Numbered from the stretch's first letter, positions 16,099 through 25,400 are shown. The stretch: 64,000 nucleotides of DNA from Gammaproteobacteria bacterium (GCA_007694905.1 REEU01000191.1:1-64000); one strand, 5' to 3'. Made by a program: numbers and translations. Notes: generated by a model not told the origin, from the letters alone.

Positions 16099-17088
16099 TC
16101 ACCGTGGATGGGAATCGCGCCAGTCGGCCGCCACCTCCAGACGCAAGGGGTTGCCGGCCAGCCAGGCGTCCAGGTGTTCGAGGAAGACCCTGGCGCCGCG
16201 GGCGTTTGCGCCATCACCTTCCCCGGAGCAATGAGCGCTGATGCGCACTTTGGGATGCATCCAGAGCGGGTCGTCCTCCGGCAGCGGTTCCGTTGTGAAA
16301 ACGTCCAGCAATGCCCAGCCGGGACGGCCTGCATCGAGGGACGCCCGGAGCGCGGCCTCGTCCACCAGCGCGCCGCGGGCGACGTTCACCAGAACGGCTT
16401 CGGCGCGCATTCGGCCGAGTACGTCTGCGTCGATCAAGTGCTCACTGTCCGCATTCGCAGCGGCGCTGACGACGATCACGTCCGCGTTAGCGACTTCGTC
16501 ATGCAGGGCATCCGGACCGACCACGCGCAGTGCATGCTCGTCCGGCTGCGGCCGACGGCGGATGCCGACGACCTCGGCACCGAAAGCCGTGGCACGCCGG
16601 GCGACCTCCCTGCCGATGCTGCCATAGCCGAGGATCACCCAGCGGCTGCCGGCGACCTCGCGAAATGCCACCCGTTCCCAGCGCTTTGCCGCCTGGGCGG
16701 CGCGGCGGTCATCGATGCGCTGGAAGCAGGCCAGCACCTCTGCGAGGACGTACTCGGCGATGCCGTCACTGTTGCCGTCGCTGCTGCTGAGCCGGATGCC
16801 GGCGTCGAGCAGGCCCTGGAATACAGGATGCTCGTACCCGGCGGCCGCGGACTGCACCCACTCGACGCTGCCCCCGTGCACCGCCTTCAGGAACTTGCCC
16901 GTCGGGGCGCCTGGCGTGGTCATCAGTTCCCGGGAGAACCAGGCCACGGTGGGGCGGGCCTCCGGCCAGGGTGAACCGTCTGCATGCGCGAGATGACCGT
17001 CATGTTCCAGCACCACGGCTTCCACGCCGCGCTCAGCAAGCGCATCGCGGACGCGCTCGAAACTCGGCCGATACAGCAACACCTGCAT
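16099..17088 (-). CDS. D-2-hydroxyacid dehydrogenase (NAD(P)-dependent)
   Basis: The 329-residue protein has the Rossmann motif VILGYGSIGREVARRATAFG and the family catalytic set: Arg in VNVARGALVDEAAL, Glu in VFTTEPLPEDDPLW and His in VRISAHCSGE. It resembles glyoxylate/hydroxypyruvate reductases of the GhrA type. AGGAG 8 nt before the ATG at 17088 chooses that over a GTG two codons upstream. It reduces a 2-oxoacid to a D-2-hydroxyacid in the cytoplasm; substrate not determinable. It follows the methyltransferase gene by 16 nt. Confidence 0.88.
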   Translation of the reverse strand: MQVLLYRPSFERVRDALAERGVEAVVLEHDGHLAHADGSPWPEARPTVAWFSRELMTTPGAPTGKFLKAVHGGSVEWVQSAAAGYEHPVFQGLLDAGIRLSSSDGNSDGIAEYVLAEVLACFQRIDDRRAAQAAKRWERVAFREVAGSRWVILGYGSIGREVARRATAFGAEVVGIRRRPQPDEHALRVVGPDALHDEVANADVIVVSAAANADSEHLIDADVLGRMRAEAVLVNVARGALVDEAALRASLDAGRPGWALLDVFTTEPLPEDDPLWMHPKVRISAHCSGEGDGANARGARVFLEHLDAWLAGNPLRLEVAADWRDSHPR

Positions 17089-17104
17089 GGACACTTCTCC
17101 TTGG

Positions 17105-17809
17105 TTACGCCAGCAGCGCTGCGGGCGGCGAGCCGGTCGCCTGGCCTTTCGGACGGTAGAAGCGAATCCAGCGATGAATCGGACTCTCGTCCAGGTCGGG
17201 AATCGTGTCGGCCTCGACCAAGGCGAACGTCTCCCACTCTGGCAGCAGTTCCGGGGCCAGGCGGGAGTCGGCCAGCAGCAGCTCCGGGAAGCGTGCCTGC
17301 AATGTTTCGAGCAGCGGCAGGTTGGCGCGGTCGTAGAGTACGTCCGCGAGCAGGACGAGATCCACGTTGGGCACTTGGGTTAGATCCCGCCAGCACTGGA
17401 TGGAGACACCATTGAGGTCCGCGTTGGCGCGGGTCGCAAGCAGGGCGTCCGCGTCGATGTCACAGGCGTGAACCTTCGCTGCGCCGGCCAGCGCAGCGGC
17501 GATGCCGGCGACACCGGAGCCGCTGCCGAAATCGAGGATTCTGCGCCCACGTACGGCTTCCGGATGATCGAGAATCCATGCCGCCAGGGCATGGCCGCTG
17601 CCCCAGCAGAACGCCCAGTAGGCGGGCTCTGCCACGACCCGTGCCGCGACTTCGGGCGGGAGCGGGCCGCGAGGATAGTCCGTGGACAGTAGCCACAGAC
17701 GCAATTGCGGCGCCAGCGGCAGCGGCGTGGGCGCAAGGCATGCCTCGGGCAGGGTGGCCGTCAGGCGTGCGCTCAATTGTTGTGCTGCTCGGTTCACCGT
17801 GGTTTCCAT
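17105..17809 (-). CDS. class I SAM methyltransferase, EtfB lysine methyltransferase-like
   Basis: The 234-residue protein has a CWGSGHALAAWILDHPE stretch followed by SAM motif I, ILDFGSGSGVAGIAAALAGA, then ACDIDADAL and LLADVLYD. This order (YWP/CWGSG-x-ALA helix, then DFGSG) is that of the METTL20/EtfB lysine methyltransferase group. It would methylate a lysine on the electron-transfer flavoprotein beta subunit or a similar protein. ATG 17809 is preferred over an upstream in-frame start. It is divergent from the symporter gene. Confidence 0.75.
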   Translation of the reverse strand: METTVNRAAQQLSARLTATLPEACLAPTPLPLAPQLRLWLLSTDYPRGPLPPEVAARVVAEPAYWAFCWGSGHALAAWILDHPEAVRGRRILDFGSGSGVAGIAAALAGAAKVHACDIDADALLATRANADLNGVSIQCWRDLTQVPNVDLVLLADVLYDRANLPLLETLQARFPELLLADSRLAPELLPEWETFALVEADTIPDLDESPIHRWIRFYRPKGQATGSPPAALLA

Positions 17810-17907
17810 CACTGCGTGAATGGCAAGTCTCCTGCATATGCGACCTTCGTGCATCTTCTGCGGGGTGCAGGTTAAGCTCGCTGCTTTCCGATACCAGGAG
17901 GTGATGC

Positions 17908-19383
17908 GTGTCCATGGGAGAAATCGACGCCTGGGTGGATGCCATGGTCGCGCCGTTGGCGGCAGGTGTATCTGCGCTGATTTTCGCGGAGATCAAGGTA
18001 TTCGGCGCGGGCTTTCCCCTCGTTGTGCTGTGGCTGGTGGCGGCCGGCGTGTTCTTCACCTTCTATCTGCGCGGCATCAGCATCTTCGGTTTCCGGCACG
18101 CAGTCAGCCTGGTCCTCGGACGCGAGGATCGGGATGCTAGACACGGTGAGGTGTCCCACTTCCAGGCCCTCTCCACGGCGCTCTCAGGCACGGTCGGCAT
18201 CGGCAACATTGCCGGGGTGGCGGTCGCCATTGGTCTCGGCGGGCCCGGAGCGGCGTTCTGGCTGGCAGTGGCCGGCTTCCTCGGCATGTCGACGAAATTC
18301 GCCGAGTGTACGCTGGGGGTCATGTATCGGCGTGAGCATCCGGACGGGAGTGTCTCCGGTGGCCCCATGTACTACCTCGAGCGGGGGCTTGCCGAAACCG
18401 GGCGCGCCCGACTCGGGCGTGCGCTTGGCATCTTCTATGCGGTCGGCATCGTCATCGGCTGCATGGGCATCGGCAACATGTTCCAGGTCAACCAGGCCTT
18501 CTCTCAGTTCGTCAGCGTCACCGGCGGATCGGAAAGCTGGTTTGCCAACAAGGGCTGGCTGTTCGGGCTTGGGATGGCAGTCCTGGTGGGCGCCGTGATC
18601 GTCGGCGGCATTCGCAGCATTGCCAGGGTCACCCAGATTCTCGTGCCCGTCATGGCCATTCTGTACCTCGTAACGGGCCTGATCGTCATCGCGTTCAATG
18701 CGGAGGCGTTGCCCTGGGCGGTACGCGAGATCTTCGTCCAGGCCTTCACCGGAGAGGCGGCCGCAGGCGGGGCTCTCGGGGCATTGATCATCGGCTTTCA
18801 GCGCGCCGTATTCTCCAACGAGGCAGGTATTGGCTCGGCGGCCATCGCTCACAGCGCAGTGCGTACCGACCGGCCGACCACCGAAGGCCACGTCGCTCTG
18901 CTGGAGCCGTTTATCGATACGCTGGTGATCTGCATGGTGACAGCGCTGGTGATCATCACCACCGGCTACTTTGATCCCGACTTCGCGGCAGGCCGGAACG
19001 GTATTGAAATGACCAGTGCCGCATTTGCGCGTACATTCCCCTTCTTCCCCAACCTGCTGGCCGTGGCGGCGATCATGTTCGCGTTTTCCACCATGCTGGC
19101 CTGGTCCTACTACGGTCTGAAGGGTTTCACCTATCTCGTCGGCGAGCGGGAACTGCCAGCTATCGGTTTCAAGGCGGTGTTCTGCCTGTTCATCGTCCTC
19201 GGAGCCATGCTGCAACTCACCTCGATTCTCGATTTTTCCGACGCCATGGTCTTCGTCATTTGCATTCCAAACATTCTTGGCTTGTACCTGCTGGGTCCCC
19301 GGTTGCGCCGGGAAATGGCAGTCTATGTGGCAGACCGTGCCCGCGACCGGGCGCAGGGGACAGAACGGGGGGAGGTGGGATGA
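17908..19383 (+). CDS. sodium:alanine/glycine symporter (AGCS family)
   Basis: This 491-residue, roughly 11-helix transporter is of the AGCS family, with the typical ALSGTVGIGNIAGVAVAI core, GPGAAFWLAVAGFLGMSTKF, and FQRAVFSNEAGIGSAAIAHS. It brings amino acids, usually alanine or glycine, across the inner membrane with Na+. AGGAGG lies about 8 nt before the GTG at 17908; an ATG at 17914 is also possible. It overlaps the next gene by ATGA, so import is coupled to the exported M20 hydrolase. Confidence 0.9.
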   Translation: MSMGEIDAWVDAMVAPLAAGVSALIFAEIKVFGAGFPLVVLWLVAAGVFFTFYLRGISIFGFRHAVSLVLGREDRDARHGEVSHFQALSTALSGTVGIGNIAGVAVAIGLGGPGAAFWLAVAGFLGMSTKFAECTLGVMYRREHPDGSVSGGPMYYLERGLAETGRARLGRALGIFYAVGIVIGCMGIGNMFQVNQAFSQFVSVTGGSESWFANKGWLFGLGMAVLVGAVIVGGIRSIARVTQILVPVMAILYLVTGLIVIAFNAEALPWAVREIFVQAFTGEAAAGGALGALIIGFQRAVFSNEAGIGSAAIAHSAVRTDRPTTEGHVALLEPFIDTLVICMVTALVIITTGYFDPDFAAGRNGIEMTSAAFARTFPFFPNLLAVAAIMFAFSTMLAWSYYGLKGFTYLVGERELPAIGFKAVFCLFIVLGAMLQLTSILDFSDAMVFVICIPNILGLYLLGPRLRREMAVYVADRARDRAQGTERGEVG

Positions 19384-20681
19384 TGCGATGGATGATCCAA
19401 GCGGCCTTGATGGGGCTGATGACCGTGCTGGCGGTGTCCGCGATCGCCGACGATGCGCTACCGCATGCGGTGGCGGAGCGCATCGACGCCGTGATGCCCA
19501 AGGTGGTGGCCTGGCGCCGAGACATCCATGAGCACCCGGAACTGGCGAACCGGGAATTCCGGACGGCGGCGCTGATCACCGAGCATCTCGAAACGCTTGG
19601 TATGGAAGTCCGCACAAAAATCGCCCACACCGGCGTGGTCGGTATCCTGCGTGGCGGCGAACCGGGCCCCGTGGTGGCACTGCGCGCGGATATGGATGCG
19701 TTGCCCGTCGAGGAGCAGGTGGACCTGCCATTCGCGAGTCGCGTGCGGGCTGAGTACATGGGCCAGGAAGTGCCGGTGATGCACGCCTGCGGTCACGACC
19801 TGCACGTGGCCATCCTGATGGGCGTCGCGGAGGTGCTCTCGGACATGCGCGACGAGCTGCCGGGCACTGTGATATTCGTGTTCCAGCCTGCGGAGGAGGG
19901 GGCGCCGCCCGGAGAGGAGGGCGGTGCCGAACTGATGTTGCGCGAGGGTCTGTTCGACGATCCGCGTCCGGATGCGATCTTCGGGCTGCACGTGGTGCCC
20001 GCACCGGTGGGAACCATCGGCTGGCGCTCCGGCGGCATGATGGCGTCCAGCGACCGCTTCACGATCAAGGTTCGGGGGCGGCAGACCCACGGCGCCGTAC
20101 CCTGGGGTGGGGTGGATCCCATCGTCGTGGCCTCCCAGATCGTGCTGGGTCTGCAGACGATTCCTTCCCGGCAGCTCGATGCGACGCTGACGCCCTCCGT
20201 GGTCACGGTGGGTGCGATCCGCGGCGGCGTGCGCCACAACATCATCCCGGAGGAGGTGGACATGACCGGGACCCTGCGCACCTTCGACCCGGACACCCGC
20301 ACCCAGATCCACGAACGGGTCACGCGTACGGCGGAGAACATCGCCGCCAGTGCCGGTGCCACCGCGGAAGTCGAGATCTTCCACGGCTATCCGGTGACCT
20401 ACAATGATCCGGATCTCACCGGCCGCATGCTGCCGACACTGCGGCGTGTCGTTGGCGACGGTCTCATCGAGGCGCCCCGCGCCACCGGCGCGGAAGATTT
20501 CTCCTTCTACCAGCAGGAAGTTCCAGGATTGTTCTTCTTCGTCGGCGTCGCCTCAGACGATCCGGCTATGGTGCACCCGAACCATTCGCCGCGATTTTAT
20601 GCAGACGAGCGTGGCCTGCCGGTCGGCGTCAGGGCCATGACTGCTTTGGCGCTGGATTTTCTTCACGGCAGGCACAGATAG
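19380..20681 (+). CDS. exported M20-family amidohydrolase (hippurate hydrolase-like)
   Basis: The 433-residue protein begins with a signal peptide (to about AIADD). The M20D amidohydrolase core follows: WRRDIHEHPELANREF, VALRADMDALPVEEQ, HACGHDLHVAIL with metal ligands, FQPAEEGAPPGEEGG with the catalytic Glu pair, and ATGAEDFSFYQQEVPGLFFF. Family members cleave N-acyl amino acids. Location in the periplasm, with translation coupled to an amino-acid symporter, suggests it releases amino acids from acylated precursors for uptake. The start overlaps the symporter stop; a longer upstream frame is rejected. Confidence 0.9.
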   Translation: MMRWMIQAALMGLMTVLAVSAIADDALPHAVAERIDAVMPKVVAWRRDIHEHPELANREFRTAALITEHLETLGMEVRTKIAHTGVVGILRGGEPGPVVALRADMDALPVEEQVDLPFASRVRAEYMGQEVPVMHACGHDLHVAILMGVAEVLSDMRDELPGTVIFVFQPAEEGAPPGEEGGAELMLREGLFDDPRPDAIFGLHVVPAPVGTIGWRSGGMMASSDRFTIKVRGRQTHGAVPWGGVDPIVVASQIVLGLQTIPSRQLDATLTPSVVTVGAIRGGVRHNIIPEEVDMTGTLRTFDPDTRTQIHERVTRTAENIAASAGATAEVEIFHGYPVTYNDPDLTGRMLPTLRRVVGDGLIEAPRATGAEDFSFYQQEVPGLFFFVGVASDDPAMVHPNHSPRFYADERGLPVGVRAMTALALDFLHGRHR

Positions 20682-20698
20682 AGCGTGCCCGGACTGCT

Positions 20699-21127
20699 TC
20701 AGCGGATCGCGACAGCACTGATTTCGATCAGCGCATCACGCGGCAGACGTGCCGCCTCGACGGTACTGCGAGCGGGGGCCGGGTCCGGAAAGTGCTGCGC
20801 GTAGACCGTGTTCATGCGTGAAAAGTCGTCGAGATCGGCGAGGTAGACCGTCGTCGCCACCACATTTGCCATGGTCATGCCGGATGCTTCGACGATGGCG
20901 CGGATCTGCTGAAGTACCCGCTCGGTTTGAAGCTCGATGTCGCCCGGGACGGTGCCCGTTGCCACGTCGAGGGCAATCTGACCGGCGACGTGCAGGGTGT
21001 CTCCCGCCAGGATGCCCTGGCTGTAAGGACCGACGGCCGGAGGCGCATACTCCGTGACGATGGCCTCATGGGCGGAAGCGCAGGTCCAGAGCAGGCAGCC
21101 GGCCAGAATCACACTCGCACGCTTCAT
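20699..21127 (-). CDS. exported RidA-family (YjgF) protein
   Basis: The 142-residue protein has a signal peptide (about 19 residues, ending CASA) and then a complete RidA fold: AVGPYSQGILAGDTLHVAG, VVATTVYLADLDDFSRMN, and PARSTVEAARLPRDALIEI, which holds the conserved catalytic Arg. RidA enzymes hydrolyse reactive imines and enamines made by PLP-dependent enzymes. Most are cytoplasmic, so the signal peptide is notable. It lies next to, and downstream of, a Tat-exported aminotransferase. GGAG is better spaced for ATG 21127 than for the ATG at 21136. Confidence 0.85.
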   Translation of the reverse strand: MKRASVILAGCLLWTCASAHEAIVTEYAPPAVGPYSQGILAGDTLHVAGQIALDVATGTVPGDIELQTERVLQQIRAIVEASGMTMANVVATTVYLADLDDFSRMNTVYAQHFPDPAPARSTVEAARLPRDALIEISAVAIR

Positions 21128-21151
21128 GGTTCGCATTACTCCGAATGTCGG

Positions 21152-22255
21152 TCAGGCGTTGTAGACCTCGGAGAACACGCGGGCAAAGACCTCGAGATCT
21201 TCCATCCGGCCCATGCTGACCCGCGACCAGGTGGAGTAGGGCGCGTAGATGCCACGTATATGGACATTGCGTGCCTGCATGCTGGCGCGGAAGTCGTCCG
21301 CGTTGCGGCCGATGTCGCCATAGACGAAATTGGCGCGGGACTCGAGATACGGGATCTCGTGGCGCCGGAAGACGTCAGCCACCAGCTCCCGCCCTTCCCG
21401 GATCTTCTGCTTCGAGAATTCGAGAAAGGGTTCGTCGTCGATGGTGGCGATGGCGGCGGCGGCCCCCACCAGGTTGGGTTGGGTCATGGCGTGGCGGGAG
21501 ATGACTTCCGCCAGGTGGGCAGGCGCCAGTGCGTAACCCACCCGCAGGCCGGCGATGCCGTGCAGCTTCGAGAAGGTCCGGGTGATGATGACATTCTTGC
21601 CATTGCGCACCAGGTCGACCATGGAGCTGGCCTCCGGGTCGTCGGTGAGTTCGTTGTAGGCCTCGTCCACCATGACGGTGGCCGTGGCACTGACCCGGGT
21701 GCAGAAGGCGCGCAGTGCGGCGGCATCGATCTCGACGCCGGTGGGATTGTTGGGATTGCAGACGTAGACCATGCTCACCGTGTTGTCGACGGCGCGTTCC
21801 ATGCCGGCGAGATCGGTATCGAGATCCGCTGTCAGAGGAACCCGGATCACTTCGCCGCCCATGCGTTCCACCACGGTGAGGTGGGGCCCGAACGTCAGCG
21901 CTGGCGCGACGATGCGGCCATGGCGGCTGTACGCGGCCCCCACCGCGAACAGCGCCTCGATGGAGCCCGAGGTGAGAACGACGTTTTCAGGTTTCAGGCC
22001 ATTGTATTCGGCCACCATCTCCTGCAGCCGGCGGACCGTGGGGCCCGGATAGTAGGCACTGTGGGTCGCGGCCTCGGCGATGGCCTTGAGCGCTTTCGGT
22101 GACGGTCCGTACGGATTTTCGTTGGCATTGAGCTTGATGATGCCTTCCGCTGGTCCGTAGGCCGGCCGGCGCAGGGCAGCCACCGGTGCTGCCGCAAGCG
22201 CCATCGCCCCCGCGATGCCGCCAATGAACGATCTTCGATGCAAACGCAGCGTCAT
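21152..22255 (-). CDS. Tat-exported PLP-dependent aminotransferase (HisC-like)
   Basis: The 367-residue protein from ATG 22255 starts with a twin-arginine signal (RRSFIGGIAGAMALAAAPVA). A fold-type I aminotransferase of the histidinol-phosphate aminotransferase family follows: NANENPYGPSPKA, CNPNNPTG (about 167-173), VDEAYNEL with Asp197, and FSKLHGIAGLRVG with the PLP lysine Lys230. Export by Tat fits a protein that folds with its cofactor inside the cell. It precedes exported RidA on the same strand by 24 nt. Probable role: transamination in the periplasm; substrate unknown. Confidence 0.88.
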   Translation of the reverse strand: MTLRLHRRSFIGGIAGAMALAAAPVAALRRPAYGPAEGIIKLNANENPYGPSPKALKAIAEAATHSAYYPGPTVRRLQEMVAEYNGLKPENVVLTSGSIEALFAVGAAYSRHGRIVAPALTFGPHLTVVERMGGEVIRVPLTADLDTDLAGMERAVDNTVSMVYVCNPNNPTGVEIDAAALRAFCTRVSATATVMVDEAYNELTDDPEASSMVDLVRNGKNVIITRTFSKLHGIAGLRVGYALAPAHLAEVISRHAMTQPNLVGAAAAIATIDDEPFLEFSKQKIREGRELVADVFRRHEIPYLESRANFVYGDIGRNADDFRASMQARNVHIRGIYAPYSTWSRVSMGRMEDLEVFARVFSEVYNA

Positions 22256-22619
22256 GGACCAAGCTCCTGTTGCCCATCCCTTGTTGCCAACGGGCAATGC
22301 AAGAAGCCTGCCCAACCAACAAGCCGCAAATGCAACCAATCGGGCTCGATCGTGCACAGATAACATGCCTAGGAGGTATGAATGCACCGAAGCAAGGCGT
22401 TTGCCTCCAATGCGCGCCGATCCCGCTCTGCCGACGGGGGCTCGAATCGAGGCAAGCGCAGGTCCAAGGTGGCCCGGCTGGCCATCCTCTATCGTTCTGT
22501 CTTCGTGTCAGCAGGGAGCCACCAAACTTGACGCCATCATTCCGAAGTCGTTACCTTCCCGTCATCATTGGACCTCAGGGATCGAGACGAGTGACAGAGC
22601 TATTCCCCCGCCCCCCCAC
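22256..22619. other. gap between the aminotransferase and the FnIII gene
   Basis: This 364-bp stretch should hold the divergent promoters. It is less GC-rich than its left neighbour. An AGGAGG sequence lies at 22371-22376 but only a 49-codon basic ORF (22382-22531) follows it, with no protein-like features. The frame of the FnIII gene stays open through this region back to 22215 without a convincing start. Confidence 0.4.
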
Positions 22620-24293
22620 CTGCGTATTCTGATCGTCGTTTGTTTGCTCTGCGGGGCTGAACAATCGTTTGCCCAAAGAGGCAGTTACCCGCCGCCAGAT
22701 GCCCCTATGGCCTTCAGCGTGCCCTCCGTCACCGAGGATGGCGATTTCACCATTAGTTGGCAGAACCCCTCTGGAGAGCCCTATTCGGAACTAGAGCGGT
22801 CGTCAAATGGTTCCTCATGGATGAGCGTTGGCACGACGCCCACCGTCTTCAGCAAATCGTTTTCGAGTCACACCCAGGGGTCGTGGTGGTTTCGTGTTCG
22901 CGCATGCTCTTCCTACGCGGGTTGCGGCGCATTTACTGCTCCTAAGCGGATATTCGTTGCGCCGCCGACACCGCCCTCGAGGCAGCAGCAGGCGGCAGAA
23001 AACTTTACGGTTCGATACGGCGACTTCAACAGCAACGGCCGTCTTGATCTTCTTCTAGACCGTCCTACTAATCCGTTTCCGAATGACGGCACTCTCGGGT
23101 CTACTCGTCTTCTGCAAACGTTGGACGGGAGTTTCGTCGCCTCCCGTCCAACTAGCCAGCAGCTCACTACGATGCGTCAGTATCCCTTGGCAACGGGCGT
23201 GTCAGCTAAAGCAGTTGATCCGAATGCGGACCTGATGGTGGACCGCGCTATCGAAGGGTTGCACTCGATTTCAAGTTCTCTGCCATCGTCCATAGTCGTT
23301 TTCGCATCCGGCGTGCCGTTCGGCGAAGGAGATCCGATCGCATCAGCGGTGGACGATGCATTTGCGAGATTCTTCGATGAGATCGGGAAGGGCCTGAATG
23401 ACCCCAGTTGGTTCAGCGACAACACCAACCGAATCACGCGTCCTGTATTTGGATGTTCATGGGGATGCCCTCACTTTACGGATGGCTTTTTCGATCAGTG
23501 CTGGGGATGGGTTGACCTGATCGGGACGGAAACAGTCGTGGTCGAAAACTTCCATCCACAAAGTCAGCAGTTCGTGAATCAGCTTCGAACGATGCTGGAG
23601 AACGGAGATTTCTCTAATGCCGCGATGATCGCCCTCTCTGGCAGGTACGAGGACGCTACTGGCGCTCCAGCGTTCGGATTCGGCTCCTATCGCCCAGTGC
23701 CGAACGAAGCATTTGAAGGGATAACCCTTGAAGGTCTTTCTGACGAGCAGCGGAACCGCCACGTGCTTCAAGTTTTTCTACTTACTATCATCAGGGATCT
23801 TTTGGTCGACAACGTGAGTATCGGCGAGAGTCACAGCACGCTGGACGAAAACGTCGTGTGCGATGTGGGAGAGCCACACTGTGATGAAGCTACGGTGTTT
23901 TGCAAGCTGAAGAAGCTGCCCGTAATGAAAAGGCCGCCCTTTCTCACGGTCAGGAAAGGCACCTGCGAGGGGCCCGGGGCCGATCCGAGAGCGTGCTCTC
24001 ACGTGTCTGTTTGGGGTACCAACACCGACTTCGACTATGTTGGGCCGGTGGAGCATGAAGTTGATGCCTCAGCTCGATCGGTCGTGAACGCAACAGTTGA
24101 AGGACATCTACTGCATGAAGGCACCGTCACGCGCACGGTGAAGACAGAAGGGGGGCAGATTGTTATCGAGACAGTAGGGGCTGGATCTGGACCGTTGCCA
24201 AAACTCAACGAAAAGATGGCTCCGATGATCTGGGAGCATGCGACCGATAAGCTGAAACAACTTTTTCCAGGCGCGTGCGTGGATGACCCCTGA
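22620..24293 (+). CDS. exported protein with N-terminal fibronectin type III-like domain
   Basis: A signal-like segment (LRILIVVCLLCGAEQSFAQ) leads into an FnIII-like domain (about residues 25-115: DGDFTISWQNPSGEPYSELE, then WWFRVRACSSYAGCGAFTAP). A possible FG-GAP-like segment (YGDFNSNGRLDLLLD) and a roughly 370-residue C-terminal region with about ten cysteines follow; I do not recognise that region. No ATG, GTG or TTG lies close before the signal segment; 22620 is a CTG, and the nearest in-frame ATGs are 22410 and 22365. GC content and codon use are lower than in flanking genes, suggesting transfer. The last 26 codons recur downstream at 25277-25354. Confidence 0.6.
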   Translation: MRILIVVCLLCGAEQSFAQRGSYPPPDAPMAFSVPSVTEDGDFTISWQNPSGEPYSELERSSNGSSWMSVGTTPTVFSKSFSSHTQGSWWFRVRACSSYAGCGAFTAPKRIFVAPPTPPSRQQQAAENFTVRYGDFNSNGRLDLLLDRPTNPFPNDGTLGSTRLLQTLDGSFVASRPTSQQLTTMRQYPLATGVSAKAVDPNADLMVDRAIEGLHSISSSLPSSIVVFASGVPFGEGDPIASAVDDAFARFFDEIGKGLNDPSWFSDNTNRITRPVFGCSWGCPHFTDGFFDQCWGWVDLIGTETVVVENFHPQSQQFVNQLRTMLENGDFSNAAMIALSGRYEDATGAPAFGFGSYRPVPNEAFEGITLEGLSDEQRNRHVLQVFLLTIIRDLLVDNVSIGESHSTLDENVVCDVGEPHCDEATVFCKLKKLPVMKRPPFLTVRKGTCEGPGADPRACSHVSVWGTNTDFDYVGPVEHEVDASARSVVNATVEGHLLHEGTVTRTVKTEGGQIVIETVGAGSGPLPKLNEKMAPMIWEHATDKLKQLFPGACVDDP

Positions 24294-24338
24294 TTGTGCT
24301 AGTTCCGCAGTAAGCGCGCCCAACGACAATGGTACCTG

Positions 24339-24887
24339 ATGGATGGTAAGAGCATGAGTGTCGGCCATACACGAACGCTTGCCGCTGCATTCATACTTCA
24401 CTCACTAGCGGCGTGCTCTCCAGATAGCCGATTCGAAATGGACGCGTGCATCACGTCGGAGAAATTTTTTGCCCACTATGGTGCCTATCTGAAGGAACTA
24501 CGTGATCCTGGCATAGAGCCACGCCCCCCCTCTGACGAAGTGGTGCTCGTTCGTGTTAGTCGCTACTACCGTTGTCCAGACGAGTCGGTTGGCGTCTTGG
24601 AGCAGCAAGCGGCGACGTACTCACAGAGATTCTCTGCAATGATGAGTTGTCGAGATGTAGGCTTTGTCTATCGGTCAGGCGGTGTCGAGGGCAGCGGCGG
24701 CTACTTTCGTGGACACCCCAGCTCGGACTTTGAAGGATTCTCCCTTAATCGTGGGTACTCCAGGGTCGGCGACGGCAGGGTAGATCGGATTTCGTATATC
24801 AGCATAGATGCCTTCGAGGACTCGGCGATCAAAACCTACCTGGTTTTCAAATACGATGACTTCAAGGAAAGGGTGTGCGCAGATTAA
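24339..24887 (+). CDS. lipoprotein, copy A of a tandem pair
   Basis: The 182-residue protein has a lipoprotein signal with the lipobox LAAC near residue 26 (FILHSLAACSPDSRFE). The mature domain has a few cysteines (DACIT, YRCPDE, SCRDVG, RVCAD) and a Gly-rich loop (GGVEGSGGYFRG). I do not recognise the family. It starts 45 nt after the FnIII gene and is probably co-transcribed with it. A near relative is at 25401-25979. ATG 24339 is used; ATG 24354 is also possible. A partner or protector role for the FnIII protein is only an inference from the pairing. Confidence 0.7.
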   Translation: MDGKSMSVGHTRTLAAAFILHSLAACSPDSRFEMDACITSEKFFAHYGAYLKELRDPGIEPRPPSDEVVLVRVSRYYRCPDESVGVLEQQAATYSQRFSAMMSCRDVGFVYRSGGVEGSGGYFRGHPSSDFEGFSLNRGYSRVGDGRVDRISYISIDAFEDSAIKTYLVFKYDDFKERVCAD

Positions 24888-24929
24888 CGGCATGCCTAGC
24901 AGGACGCGTAGATGCCGGATGGGCGAAGG

Positions 24930-25254
24930 AGATGTCGAGCGTTTGCTGCGGGCCGTGGGTGCCCTTGCGGCGGCCCTTCGGGACCAAGGCTGTCTTCTGC
25001 AAGGTGGACTTCCCCCAGGTGTAGGAGCGGGTCCTCTGGTGGTGCTCCCGGCAGCGCTTACGGAAGTGCTGGACGTTCCAGCCGTCATAGTCCTCCGTGT
25101 ACAGAGTCTCCAGGCGCAGCACCTTATCCACCAAGGCCGCGGTGTGAGATTTCATGCATGAGCCGGTCGTGTAACCCTCCAAGCCTGGCTCCTGATCGCG
25201 GTCGATGTACCGCCGAACAGTTCGTTCACGGACCAAGGTAGCCAGGATGGCCAA
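24930..25254 (-). pseudogene. ISNCY-type transposase fragment, copy A
   Basis: Reading the minus strand from 25254 gives a recognisable N-terminal helix-turn-helix part of an ISNCY-like transposase: RTVRRYIDRDQEPGLEG, then WNVQHFRKRCREHH and SYTWGKSTLQKTALVPKGRR. The DDE catalytic domain and the first part of the N-terminus are missing, and no terminal inverted repeats were seen, so it is dead. Confidence 0.6.
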
Positions 25255-25276
25255 TCTATATCATCGTGACGAACTG

Positions 25277-25354
25277 ATGGCACCCGCGATCCGGGAGCAG
25301 GGGCCCGATATGCTGAAACAGCTCTTTCCAGGTACGTGCGTCGATGATCCTTGA
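25277..25354 (+). pseudogene. C-terminal remnant of a second FnIII gene
   Basis: Twenty-five codons and a stop (MAPAIREQGPDMLKQLFPG, then TCVDDP) match the end of the protein at 22620-24293 (MAPMIWEHATDKLKQLFPG, then ACVDDP). The rest of this copy is absent. Confidence 0.65.
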
Positions 25355-25400
25355 TCGTGCTTGTTCCGCAGCAAGCAAGCCCAACGACAATCAGTCACTG

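Noticed and set aside
22371-22531. Short basic ORF behind a perfect AGGAGG at 22371
   Set aside because: The 49-residue product lacks any recognisable feature and sits inside the open frame of the FnIII gene; the AGGAGG may be chance. Worth revisiting if transcripts are found.
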